Below, one piece after another: positions 16,815-23,003 of a DNA stretch of 24,952 bases. The stretch covers positions 1-24,952 of IMG/VR virus record IMGVR_UViG_3300008627_000820. One strand, written 5' to 3'. The notes below the pieces were generated by a model that worked only from the letters and a program-made list of their open reading frames with translations, was not told the origin of the DNA and did not search any database. The DNA is from a virus. Made by a program: the position numbers and the translations under genes. The stretch's first letter is position 1; the number at the start of each line of letters is the position of its first letter.

Positions 16815-18494
16815 GTGGCATCAAACACGTATCAACCGCACCCCGCGATCTCGCGTTGGCGCACAGGAAAGCGCGGCGGCCACACGACTCTCAACGAGGC
16901 GTGGCGGGCGCAGATTGCGCGAGATCCCGATCTGCGCGATGCGATCTTGTGCGTCGATCTCGTGTTCGGCTTCGATCACAGTGTGCGACTTGCGACGCGC
17001 GACTGCCGCACCGTGTCGACGCTGACCGGCCGAACATACCAGTGGCAGGGCGTGCTCGACGACGGAACCGAGATCGCGTGGGAATACACGCCCGGCGACC
17101 CGACCAGCTCGGCGCGGTCGCTGACTCTGTCGATGCCGAATGCGTATGTCGATGCCGCCGCGATCGTTCGACAGACGCGGATTCTTAGCGGTATCGCCGA
17201 GGTGAGTCTGCAGCTCGACGGCGGCGACTATGATGACCGTCTGGTGCTGATTCGCGGTGATCTGACGGACATTGAATTCGGCGCGATCGATCAGCTCGTG
17301 ACGTGCTCGATCGCAGACCCGCGAGACAGCGTCGATCTGCATCTTCCGCCGTACACGCTGACGACCGAACGATTCAGCACCCTGATTGACGTGAGCGTTG
17401 GGAACACTCTCGCCATCGTCATGCCCTCATTCGACGCAATCCCGGGTCACTTTCTCGACGGCAGCACGTCCGCGCCCGATGTTGTCGTGGCCCACGGGCA
17501 CCTGACGATTGGCGAGGTCTATGTGGACGGAGCGCTGTATGCGTCTGGGTCTACCGTCTACCCGTGGTCGACTCTGCACGGGATTGATCTGCTCGGCGAG
17601 CCGTACACGGCGATCAGCTTCTCAGGTGGCACCGGCGCTTTCGACGGCGAGGGCGGCGAAAAGGTGTACGCAAAGCTGTCCGGCGGGCCGACAGACGGGC
17701 ACCCGGTGCGGGTGATTCGGCGCATCGTCGAGCACTTCACCACACTGGGTCGCGGCGGCGCTGATCCCTATCTGTTCGCGCGGGCCGAGGCCCGGGCCGG
17801 CTTTCTGCGCGGCAGACTCTGCGCGAACGCGAGCGGCAGCGGCAACGAAAGCGCGATCAGTTTCATCGAGGGAACCTTCCTTGAGTCCTTCCCGATGATC
17901 AGCATGGCGTGGGCATTCGGCGGCTACGGTCCGATCTACACAGACAGATCCGAGCGACTTCCCGCGGTGCGGCTCGTCGCGGATCAGCACCCGATTCTCG
18001 ACCGCGCGTCGCGTGTCGCTGAGTCGCCCAAATCCGAGTGTTTCAACACGTTCTCCATCGCCTATGACTATTCGCCGATGGAAGACGAGTATCGCAAATA
18101 TGCCGAGCGAACGCCGAACAATAGCGCCGGGTGCGAGCTAAGCCGGCGAACGTGCGGCGAACGTCATGCAGACACGATAGAGTCACTGTTTATAACCGAC
18201 GATGCAGTGGCGGCGCGCATTCTCGACTGGCTCGTGTCACACCGAACGATGCCGCATCACGACGTGGACTATGACGTGTCGCCGAGTCTTATTCTGCGTC
18301 TCGTGCTCGGCGACAACGTCGCGCTGGACGATGACGAATTCGGGTGGTCTGACTCGGCGGCGACTGTGCGCCGTCTTGTCTATAGACTCGCGCGCGGAAC
18401 GCTTGGGCTTAGAGTCTGGAACGAAACGACCGAGATCGCCGGTGCCGCCCGATTCGGCGGCGCATCGTCGAGCGGTTACGCGCCCGTTCAGTGA
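16815..18494 (+). CDS. Tail hub / baseplate-type protein
   Basis: This 559-residue protein starts at GTG 16815, two bases after the previous stop, with AGGAG upstream. The first 175 residues have strands and turns such as LCVDLVFGFDHSVRLATRD, TYQWQGVLDDGTEIAWEYTPG, ISGIAEVSLQLDGGDYDDRLVLIRGDL and LVTCSIADPRD, a pattern seen in phage tail hub proteins. The rest is mixed, with PYTLTTERFSTLID, ISFSGGTGAFDGEGGEKVYAKL and VRVIRRIVEHFT, then a Cys-containing segment and a final domain ending LGLRVWNETTEIAGAARFGG. Such mixed domains are typical of hub proteins that link tube, fibres and tip. No enzymatic motif was seen. The function is inferred from fold impression and from being last in the tail block. 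Confidence 0.55.
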   Translation: MASNTYQPHPAISRWRTGKRGGHTTLNEAWRAQIARDPDLRDAILCVDLVFGFDHSVRLATRDCRTVSTLTGRTYQWQGVLDDGTEIAWEYTPGDPTSSARSLTLSMPNAYVDAAAIVRQTRILSGIAEVSLQLDGGDYDDRLVLIRGDLTDIEFGAIDQLVTCSIADPRDSVDLHLPPYTLTTERFSTLIDVSVGNTLAIVMPSFDAIPGHFLDGSTSAPDVVVAHGHLTIGEVYVDGALYASGSTVYPWSTLHGIDLLGEPYTAISFSGGTGAFDGEGGEKVYAKLSGGPTDGHPVRVIRRIVEHFTTLGRGGADPYLFARAEARAGFLRGRLCANASGSGNESAISFIEGTFLESFPMISMAWAFGGYGPIYTDRSERLPAVRLVADQHPILDRASRVAESPKSECFNTFSIAYDYSPMEDEYRKYAERTPNNSAGCELSRRTCGERHADTIESLFITDDAVAARILDWLVSHRTMPHHDVDYDVSPSLILRLVLGDNVALDDDEFGWSDSAATVRRLVYRLARGTLGLRVWNETTEIAGAARFGGASSSGYAPVQ

Positions 18495-18507
18495 GTCTGT
18501 GACACAC

Positions 18508-18516
18508 TGATACACG
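18508..18516 (+). promoter_or_regulatory. Candidate -10 element before the membrane-protein cassette
   Basis: TGATACACG lies in the 60-bp gap 18495-18554, 38 nt before the ATG, and carries the same TGATAC core as the elements at 1449 and 6682. A six-base dyad, TCAGTG...CACTGA (18488-18510), overlaps the preceding stop codon and this element. Confidence 0.3.
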
Positions 18517-18554
18517 CAGAGTCTGCGACCGGCGCAGCGGGTGGAGAAACGGGC

Positions 18555-18965
18555 ATGAGCGAGAAACAGCCGACGACGCAGCAGGTTCGCGATGCGTTGC
18601 GCCAGATCGCGGCCGCAACACCAGAAGCGGGTGCGCTGCTGGAAAAGCACGTCGACGCTCTGGAGGAGCGGATTCTCGTCATGTCCGGCGATGACCCGTT
18701 CCGGGCATACATGCTCGCGCGAGCACAGCAGGACGGCGCGGTGCTGCACCTTCTGCAGAGACTCGACGATGGGCTAATGGCCGATGTTGTCAGGCTTTCT
18801 CTCGAACGGGCAGAGACTGCACGAATTGCAGCCGAGGACAGACAGACGCGCGCGATGACGACTCGGCAGGTGCTGAGTCAGCCCGCCGTTCTTGCGGCTC
18901 TCGGCATACTTAGTACTCTATGCACAGGGGCTTTGACAGCTGCTCTGCATCTTCTCGGGATCTGA
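18555..18965 (+). CDS. Coiled-coil protein with one C-terminal membrane segment (XhlA/holin-like)
   Basis: This 136-residue protein starts at ATG 18555 with GGTGGAG as SD. Residues 1-100 are helical and charged, with heptad-like runs (GALLEKHVDALEERILVM, DGLMADVVRLSLERAETARIAAEDR). The last 30 residues (VLSQPAVLAALGILSTLCTGALTAALHLLG) form one clear membrane helix. An N-terminal cytoplasmic coiled coil with a C-terminal anchor is the layout of XhlA-type haemolysin/holin accessory proteins, although those are usually shorter. It begins the cassette of membrane proteins after the tail genes. A role in lysis is inferred from this layout and location; a tail-related or superinfection role is possible. 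Confidence 0.6.
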   Translation: MSEKQPTTQQVRDALRQIAAATPEAGALLEKHVDALEERILVMSGDDPFRAYMLARAQQDGAVLHLLQRLDDGLMADVVRLSLERAETARIAAEDRQTRAMTTRQVLSQPAVLAALGILSTLCTGALTAALHLLGI

Positions 18966-18966
18966 C

Positions 18967-19215
18967 ATGCGCGATCTTTCCGTTCATCGAGTCATCGAAG
19001 CAATCAGCGCCGGCCGCGCTGCGCCCGCCGGAACACAGACGGCGATCCGCGGCGTTCTTCCGCCGCGGATCTCGTGCCCGATCGGCTGCATTCTTCCGCC
19101 GCGGATCTCGTGCCCGATCGGCTGCATTCTGCACAGAACCGCCGGCTGCGACGGGTCGGCCCGGTGCGCGCTCGTCGACCCGCCGCGGGTTCGCAGAGTC
19201 GAATCCGCGGCGTAA
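18967..19215 (+). CDS. Small Cys-rich protein of unknown function with an internal duplication
   Basis: This 82-residue frame starts at ATG 18967, one base after the previous stop, with only a weak SD (GGGA), so it probably depends on translational coupling. The centre carries a 12-residue segment containing LPPRISCPIGC twice in a row, because a 36-bp DNA unit is perfectly duplicated. It contains six cysteines in pairs (SCPIGC twice, then CDGSARC). No signal peptide or membrane helix is evident and no family is recognised. It fills the gap between two membrane-protein genes in the same direction, and codon use resembles its neighbours, which favours a real gene. A non-coding repeat region is the alternative. 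Confidence 0.45.
   Translation: MRDLSVHRVIEAISAGRAAPAGTQTAIRGVLPPRISCPIGCILPPRISCPIGCILHRTAGCDGSARCALVDPPRVRRVESAA
19055..19126 (+). repeat. Perfect 36-bp tandem duplication
   Basis: Two identical 36-bp copies, 19055-19090 and 19091-19126, each beginning TTCTTCCGCCGCGGATC, followed by four bases of a third copy. The unit is a multiple of three and keeps the surrounding reading frame open. Confidence 0.95.
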
Positions 19216-19244
19216 CGGCTCGACTCTGCGTTGATTCTGCGCTA

Positions 19245-19258
19245 TCACTGTCCAGTGA
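19245..19258. promoter_or_regulatory. 14-bp inverted repeat overlapping the holin-candidate Shine-Dalgarno
   Basis: TCACTG-TC-CAGTGA is a perfect dyad whose right arm runs into the GAGGTG Shine-Dalgarno (19257-19262) of the gene starting at 19267. It could act as a DNA operator or as a short RNA stem (TCACT-GTCC-AGTGA) that limits ribosome access. Confidence 0.4.
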
Positions 19259-19266
19259 GGTGAATC

Positions 19267-19521
19267 GTGGAACAAATCGTGGAACGTCTGTCCAGCCGCA
19301 AGTTCTGGATGGCTCTGCTCGGCGCTCTCATGTCTCTGCTCCTGCCGGTTCTGACCAGCGAGATCCCGTGGGATGTCGCTCTGCCGAGCGCGATCACTGT
19401 GATCGTGTCCTACATTCTCGGCCAGGGTTACGTCGACGCGAAGGAGGCCGAGGGCGTCGCCGCGGCGCTTGCGTCGAACCCGACGATCGGCGAGGCCGAT
19501 CCCGGCGCTGTCGTCGAGTGA
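19267..19521 (+). CDS. Holin-like two-helix membrane protein
   Basis: This 84-residue protein starts at GTG 19267, preceded by GAGGTG. Two membrane segments are visible: KFWMALLGALMSLLLPVL (about 12-29) and VALPSAITVIVSYILGQGY (about 37-55), with a short periplasmic-type turn between them and a charged, Ala/Glu-rich tail. Length and topology match small class II holins. An 11-bp direct repeat (19263-19273 and 19275-19285) produces two in-frame GTG codons four residues apart (19267 and 19279), which recalls the dual starts of lambda S. The gene overlaps the next one as GTGA. A general small membrane protein is the alternative. Confidence 0.65.
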   Translation: MEQIVERLSSRKFWMALLGALMSLLLPVLTSEIPWDVALPSAITVIVSYILGQGYVDAKEAEGVAAALASNPTIGEADPGAVVE

Positions 19522-19805
19522 AGACAGCGACGCTGATCGCGCTGCTCGTGGCGGCGCTCGCCGTGTCTGCGCTTGCGCTCGTCGTGCTCGTGCTGCTGCT
19601 GCGGCGCGGCTCGGCCGAGCTGCCGACCGAACCGATCCCGGCCCGCGCCGAGTCAGTCGCGGCGGCCGAGCGAGAGCGCGCGAACGAACGCGCCGCGCGC
19701 GCCGATCGCGTCGAGTCTGCGGCGCTTACGGCGCTGGACAGCGCCGACCCGGCGGGCGCAGTCGCCGCGCAGATCAACGGGCTCGGTGGAGGGTCCAGTG
19801 AGTGA
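19518..19805 (+). CDS. Single-pass membrane protein with coiled coil (inner-membrane spanin candidate)
   Basis: This 95-residue protein starts at GTG 19518, overlapping the holin stop. One strong N-terminal membrane helix (TLIALLVAALAVSALALVVLVLLL) is followed by RRGS and a helical, charged segment (AAERERANERAARADRVESAALTAL), ending in a Gly/Ser tail. An N-terminal anchor followed by a periplasmic coiled coil is the layout of Rz-type i-spanins. It overlaps the next gene, which encodes a secreted protein, by eight bases; i-spanin/o-spanin genes are commonly adjacent or overlapping. No Rz family motif is recognisable, so the call rests on topology and neighbours. Confidence 0.5.
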   Translation: MKTATLIALLVAALAVSALALVVLVLLLRRGSAELPTEPIPARAESVAAAERERANERAARADRVESAALTALDSADPAGAVAAQINGLGGGSSE

Positions 19806-20286
19806 GCGCAGCGCGACGCTGATCGCTCTCGCTTGCGCGGGTCTGGTGCTGTCGCGACCGGCGCACGGGATCGAGCCCGACGAGCTGCCCGCGGCGCTCG
19901 ACGCGCCGTCGCTGCTCGTTCCGCCCGCGCCGTTTGAGCCGGTGCCCGGACAGTGCAGCGCGGCGATCCCGGTTCGGGCCGGACTGCCGATCGCGCCGGC
20001 GCTGATCGGTGTCGACGGGCTCGCGACGTGCTCGGCGGTCGCCGTGCCGCTGTCGCTCGCGGCCGAGCTGTCGCCGCTGCGATCGTACGCTGCAGCGTGT
20101 GCGGCCGAGCTGCGCGACGTGACGGCGGCCCGCGACGTGTGCCGCGGTCAGCTCGCCGCGGCACAGCTGCCCGAGCCGCGGCGAGCGAGCACGCAGCGCT
20201 GGATCGGGCGCGTCGAGTCGGCGCTGGTGCTCGGAATCGCCGGCGGTACTGCCGCCGTGATCTGGCGCGCCACTGCTCGCGACTGA
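19798..20286 (+). CDS. Secreted protein with signal peptide and C-terminal membrane helix
   Basis: This 162-residue protein starts at GTG 19798, overlapping the preceding gene. The N-terminus (SATLIALACAGLVLSRPAHG) looks like a cleavable Sec signal with cleavage after AHG. The mature part has a Pro-rich stretch, four Cys residues (GQCSA, ATCSA, AACAA, DVCRG) that could form two disulfides, and a C-terminal hydrophobic helix (VESALVLGIAGGTAAVIW) followed by Arg. There is no proper lipobox, so it does not fit an outer-membrane lipoprotein spanin. The order after a holin and an i-spanin-like protein suggests a role in disrupting the envelope. The signal-plus-terminal-anchor layout is unusual, and no family is recognised. 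Confidence 0.5.
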   Translation: MSERSATLIALACAGLVLSRPAHGIEPDELPAALDAPSLLVPPAPFEPVPGQCSAAIPVRAGLPIAPALIGVDGLATCSAVAVPLSLAAELSPLRSYAAACAAELRDVTAARDVCRGQLAAAQLPEPRRASTQRWIGRVESALVLGIAGGTAAVIWRATARD

Positions 20287-20336
20287 TCGGCCGGCCCGGG
20301 CGCGGCTTCGCGGAAGTCAGGAAAAGTCGTCGACGC

Positions 20337-20353
20337 TAACCGGCGACGGGTTA
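20337..20353. promoter_or_regulatory. 17-bp dyad element, copy 1
   Basis: TAACCGGCGACGGGTTA, arms TAACC and GGTTA, ends 54 bp before the ATG at 20408. Copies 2 and 3 lie before the next two genes. A G/C hairpin (20368-20383, GCGGCG-CTGA-CGCCGC) follows it in the leader. The likely role is an operator or promoter-linked element. Confidence 0.6.
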
Positions 20354-20407
20354 TGCACTGATTGCCCGCGGCGCTGACGCCGCAGCGGCAAGACACAGGA
20401 CGACCCG

Positions 20408-21517
20408 ATGACGACGACCCCAACCAACGCCCCGCAGCTTTCCGACACGAGCGCTCAGATCGACAGCCTCGCCCGGCTCGTCTGGTGGGACTTCAGCGGC
20501 TGCAAGATCACGCCGGCCGATCTGCGAACCCGCGCAGCCGTCGCCGGGATCGATCCCGACACGATCGGCGAGATCGACGAGATCGCCGCGCTGAATCGCG
20601 CCGTTCGCGAATTCACGGGCCGCGGCGGCGGTGGCAAGAAGCTCGAAGCCGTGATCGCCCACGACGATGACTCCTCCGTGGTCGTCAACATTCTGGAGCT
20701 GCAGCGCCGCAGCTCGCGCCGGATGGCGAAGGAGCCGATCGACACGCTGATCTGGACCAAGGGAACGCCGGCCGCGCCGGGCTCCTGGCAGCTCGCCGGC
20801 ACGAGCGAGCACGCTCAGAAGCTGATCGATCGCGTCGCTCTGCGCCAGCAGTATCTCGATGGGAATGACGTTCGGTCGCTGATCGTGCAGCCCGCGCTCG
20901 CCGCCGCGTCCGCGTTCACTCTGCGCCGCGGAATGTATGTGGTGATGAACGCCGCATCCGAGCCCGTCGCGAAGGCGCAGCAGTCGCTCGAAACGCTCGA
21001 ATCCTTCTCGCTGAACGTCGCGAGCGTCGCCCGCGGCGCGGGCTGGGATCAGCCCGTGCAGAACAGCGCCGAGGCCGATGTCCGCAACGATCTGTCCGAG
21101 CTGCAGGAGCAGATCGACGGCTGGCGCGAGTCGGCCCGACGGGTGCGGCAGGACACTCAGGCCACCGTTCTGCGCCGGTTCGCAGAGCTGCGCTCGCGGG
21201 CGACGCTCTACAGCGAAGCTCTGGCCGTTTCACTCGAAGATCTGCAGGACGAGATCTCCGACATGGAGCAGCTGGCCGAGGATGTCATTGAGGGCGCGAA
21301 CAGCGACGCCGAGCAGCGCGAAGCCGATCGCGCCGCCGGCGACGCGGCCCCCAGCGATCCCGCCGAGATCGCCGCGAAGCTGCGCACGACGCTGGCAGCG
21401 CTCGATCCCGCGCAGCTGCGGCGGCTGTGGATGTCGCTCTGCGACGGCGACATGCCCGACGATCCCGGCGACATGGTCGAGCAGGTCGCCGCAGCGCGCG
21501 AAGCGCTCGCGGCGTAG
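20408..21517 (+). CDS. Coiled-coil partner protein of the AAA+/VWA pair (unknown family)
   Basis: This 369-residue protein starts at ATG 20408 with ACACAGGA before it. The N-terminus has LARLVWWDFSGCKITPADLRTRA, recalling the W-SG-K-P-DL pattern at the start of DUF3150-type proteins that often accompany phage and plasmid MoxR/VWA genes; this resemblance is from memory and uncertain. The middle (about 60-200) is mixed and includes GRGGGGKK. Residues about 215-300 are a long coiled coil (DLSELQEQIDGWRESARRVRQD, SLEDLQDEISDMEQLAEDVIEGA). The acidic C-terminus has LDPAQLRRLWMSLCDGDMPDDPGDM. It shares a 17-bp regulatory dyad with the ATPase and VWA genes, so it probably works with them, as substrate, adaptor or third subunit. 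No enzymatic motif is visible. Confidence 0.6.
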   Translation: MTTTPTNAPQLSDTSAQIDSLARLVWWDFSGCKITPADLRTRAAVAGIDPDTIGEIDEIAALNRAVREFTGRGGGGKKLEAVIAHDDDSSVVVNILELQRRSSRRMAKEPIDTLIWTKGTPAAPGSWQLAGTSEHAQKLIDRVALRQQYLDGNDVRSLIVQPALAAASAFTLRRGMYVVMNAASEPVAKAQQSLETLESFSLNVASVARGAGWDQPVQNSAEADVRNDLSELQEQIDGWRESARRVRQDTQATVLRRFAELRSRATLYSEALAVSLEDLQDEISDMEQLAEDVIEGANSDAEQREADRAAGDAAPSDPAEIAAKLRTTLAALDPAQLRRLWMSLCDGDMPDDPGDMVEQVAAAREALAA

Positions 21518-21645
21518 CCGCCGCAGATCCCGCACCCGCGCCGGGTCGACTCGTTCGGCCCGGCGATTCGTGCTGCTCGGCCAGCCCGGCGCTCTCGACC
21601 GTCGGCCGAGAAATGAGACAGAACCCCTGGGATTCTTCTCGCCCG

Positions 21646-21662
21646 TAACCGTCAACGGGTTA
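21646..21662. promoter_or_regulatory. 17-bp dyad element, copy 2
   Basis: TAACCGTCAACGGGTTA ends 52 bp before the ATPase ATG at 21715, within the 197-bp gap 21518-21714. TTCTTCTCG lies just upstream, as before copy 3. The gap also contains a 7-bp inverted repeat, CTCGGCC (21576-21582) with GGCCGAG (21604-21610). Confidence 0.6.
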
Positions 21663-21714
21663 ACCCTTGAGGGTGCAGCGACTGCCCGCTGCCGCGAACG
21701 ACACGGGAACGACG

Positions 21715-22890
21715 ATGACCACCAGCCCCGCACAGACCGCCCTCCAGACCCTTCGCGCCGAGCTGAAGGGCGCATTCGTCGGCCGCGACGCCGAAATTGA
21801 CGGCGTGCTGCTCGCTCTGATCGCGCGGACCCACTGCCTGCTGCTCGGCCCTCCGGGCACCGCAAAGAGTCTGATCACCCAGACGATCGCCGCGGCGCTC
21901 TCGCCCGCCGTCGACCCGGGCGCGAGCCGCGATGACTTCTACTTCCAGCAGCTGCTCACCAGCTTCACGACCCCGGACGAGGTGTTCGGCCCCTTCGATA
22001 TCGCCGGGCTCGACGCCGGCCGCTATGAGCGCGCCACGAGCGGCTACGCGCCGGCCGCGTCTGTGATGTTCATGGACGAGATCTTCAAGGCGAATTCTGG
22101 CACGCTGAACGCGCTCCTGACCCTGCTCAATGAGCGCGAATTTGACAACGGCACCAAGCGCGTCCGCTGCCCGCTCCAGATCTGCGTCGGCGCGTCGAAC
22201 GAATACCCCGCGGACAGCTCGCTCGGCGCGCTGTATGACCGTTTCACGATGCGGTTCTGGACCGACTACGTCGCGAGCCGCGCCGAGCGCCGCCGGCTGC
22301 TGACGTGCGCCGACCCGGCGTCGCAGGTCGCCGCGAAGCTGACCGCAGATCAGATCGGCGAGCTGCAGCGCGACGCCCGCGCCGTCAGCGTGCCCGAGCC
22401 CGTGCTGGACGCGCTGCTCGACATCGCCGATAGGCTCGCGAACGAACACGGGATCATCGTCAGCGATCGCCGGCTGCGGCAGTGCGTCGGGCTCGTTCGT
22501 GCCCGGGCCGCGCTGAACGGCCGAACGACCGCCGCGCGGTCTGATCTGCGCGTGCTCGCCGACAGCGTGTGGCGCAAGCACGACGAGCGGCCCGCCGTTC
22601 TCGCGACCGTGCTGGAGTGTGCTGCGCCGACGCTCGCCGCCGCTCAGAAGCTCGCCGACGCGGCGCGCGAAATGATCGAGAATCTGCGCGAGGGCGCGAG
22701 CGTCGACGACATGGAGAAGGCGATGGACGCGATCCTCGCGATCGAGAGCGAGATCGGCCGGCTCGACGCTGACCCGACCGAGCGCGCCGACGTGTCGGCG
22801 ATGCGCGCCGAGGCGGCCGCGTGCCGCAAGACGGTGGCCCGTCGCTTTCAGCGCCGGACGCCGGCGATGCTCTCGGCTCTCGGGCTGTAG
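21715..22890 (+). CDS. RavA-type MoxR-family AAA+ ATPase
   Basis: This is a 391-residue protein. The ATG at 21715 has ACACGGGA upstream; a TTG 48 bases earlier opens the same frame but is less likely. Walker A is GPPGTAKS (45-52), Walker B VMFMDE (117-122), sensor 1 ASNE (160-163), and an arginine-finger-type LYDRF lies at 173-177. The stretch FYFQQLLTSFTTPDEVFGPF, then GRYERATSGY and LNALLTLLNEREF, is characteristic of RavA within the MoxR family. E. coli RavA has 498 residues; this protein lacks the space for the LARA domain that binds lysine decarboxylase. A helical C-terminus (about 285-391) remains. Such ATPases act as hexameric remodelling chaperones with a VWA partner, and the next gene encodes one. 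Confidence 0.9.
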   Translation: MTTSPAQTALQTLRAELKGAFVGRDAEIDGVLLALIARTHCLLLGPPGTAKSLITQTIAAALSPAVDPGASRDDFYFQQLLTSFTTPDEVFGPFDIAGLDAGRYERATSGYAPAASVMFMDEIFKANSGTLNALLTLLNEREFDNGTKRVRCPLQICVGASNEYPADSSLGALYDRFTMRFWTDYVASRAERRRLLTCADPASQVAAKLTADQIGELQRDARAVSVPEPVLDALLDIADRLANEHGIIVSDRRLRQCVGLVRARAALNGRTTAARSDLRVLADSVWRKHDERPAVLATVLECAAPTLAAAQKLADAAREMIENLREGASVDDMEKAMDAILAIESEIGRLDADPTERADVSAMRAEAAACRKTVARRFQRRTPAMLSALGL

Positions 22891-22906
22891 ATCCCGCCAC
22901 GGGTAA

Positions 22907-22952
22907 CCGGGTCAGCGCGACACTCTCGGCAACTGGCCCGGCTTTCTTCTCG
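22907..22952 (+). terminator. Possible Rho-independent terminator after the AAA+ gene
   Basis: CCGGGTCAG (22907-22915) pairs with CTGGCCCGG (22933-22941) in nine base pairs including one G-U, with a 17-nt loop, followed by the pyrimidine tract CTTTCTTCTC. It lies directly before dyad copy 3, so it would separate the ATPase and VWA transcripts. Confidence 0.4.
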
Positions 22953-22956
22953 ACTC

Positions 22957-22973
22957 TAACTGCAAAGCGGTTA
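22957..22973. promoter_or_regulatory. 17-bp dyad element, copy 3
   Basis: TAACTGCAAAGCGGTTA ends 30 bp before the VWA ATG at 23004. The outer arms extend to CTCTAAC and GTTAGAG (22954-22976), and with inner GC pairs and one G-U the RNA could form a ten-base-pair stem with an AAA loop. Confidence 0.6.
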
Positions 22974-23003
22974 GAGACTTCATGTCACGCACAGGAGCCC
23001 CCG

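Noticed and set aside
19798-19840. Lipobox in the 162-residue secreted protein (outer-membrane spanin)
   Set aside because: The Cys near residue 13 is preceded by ALA rather than a proper L-[AST]-[GA] box and lies too early in the signal; a cleavable Sec signal fits better.
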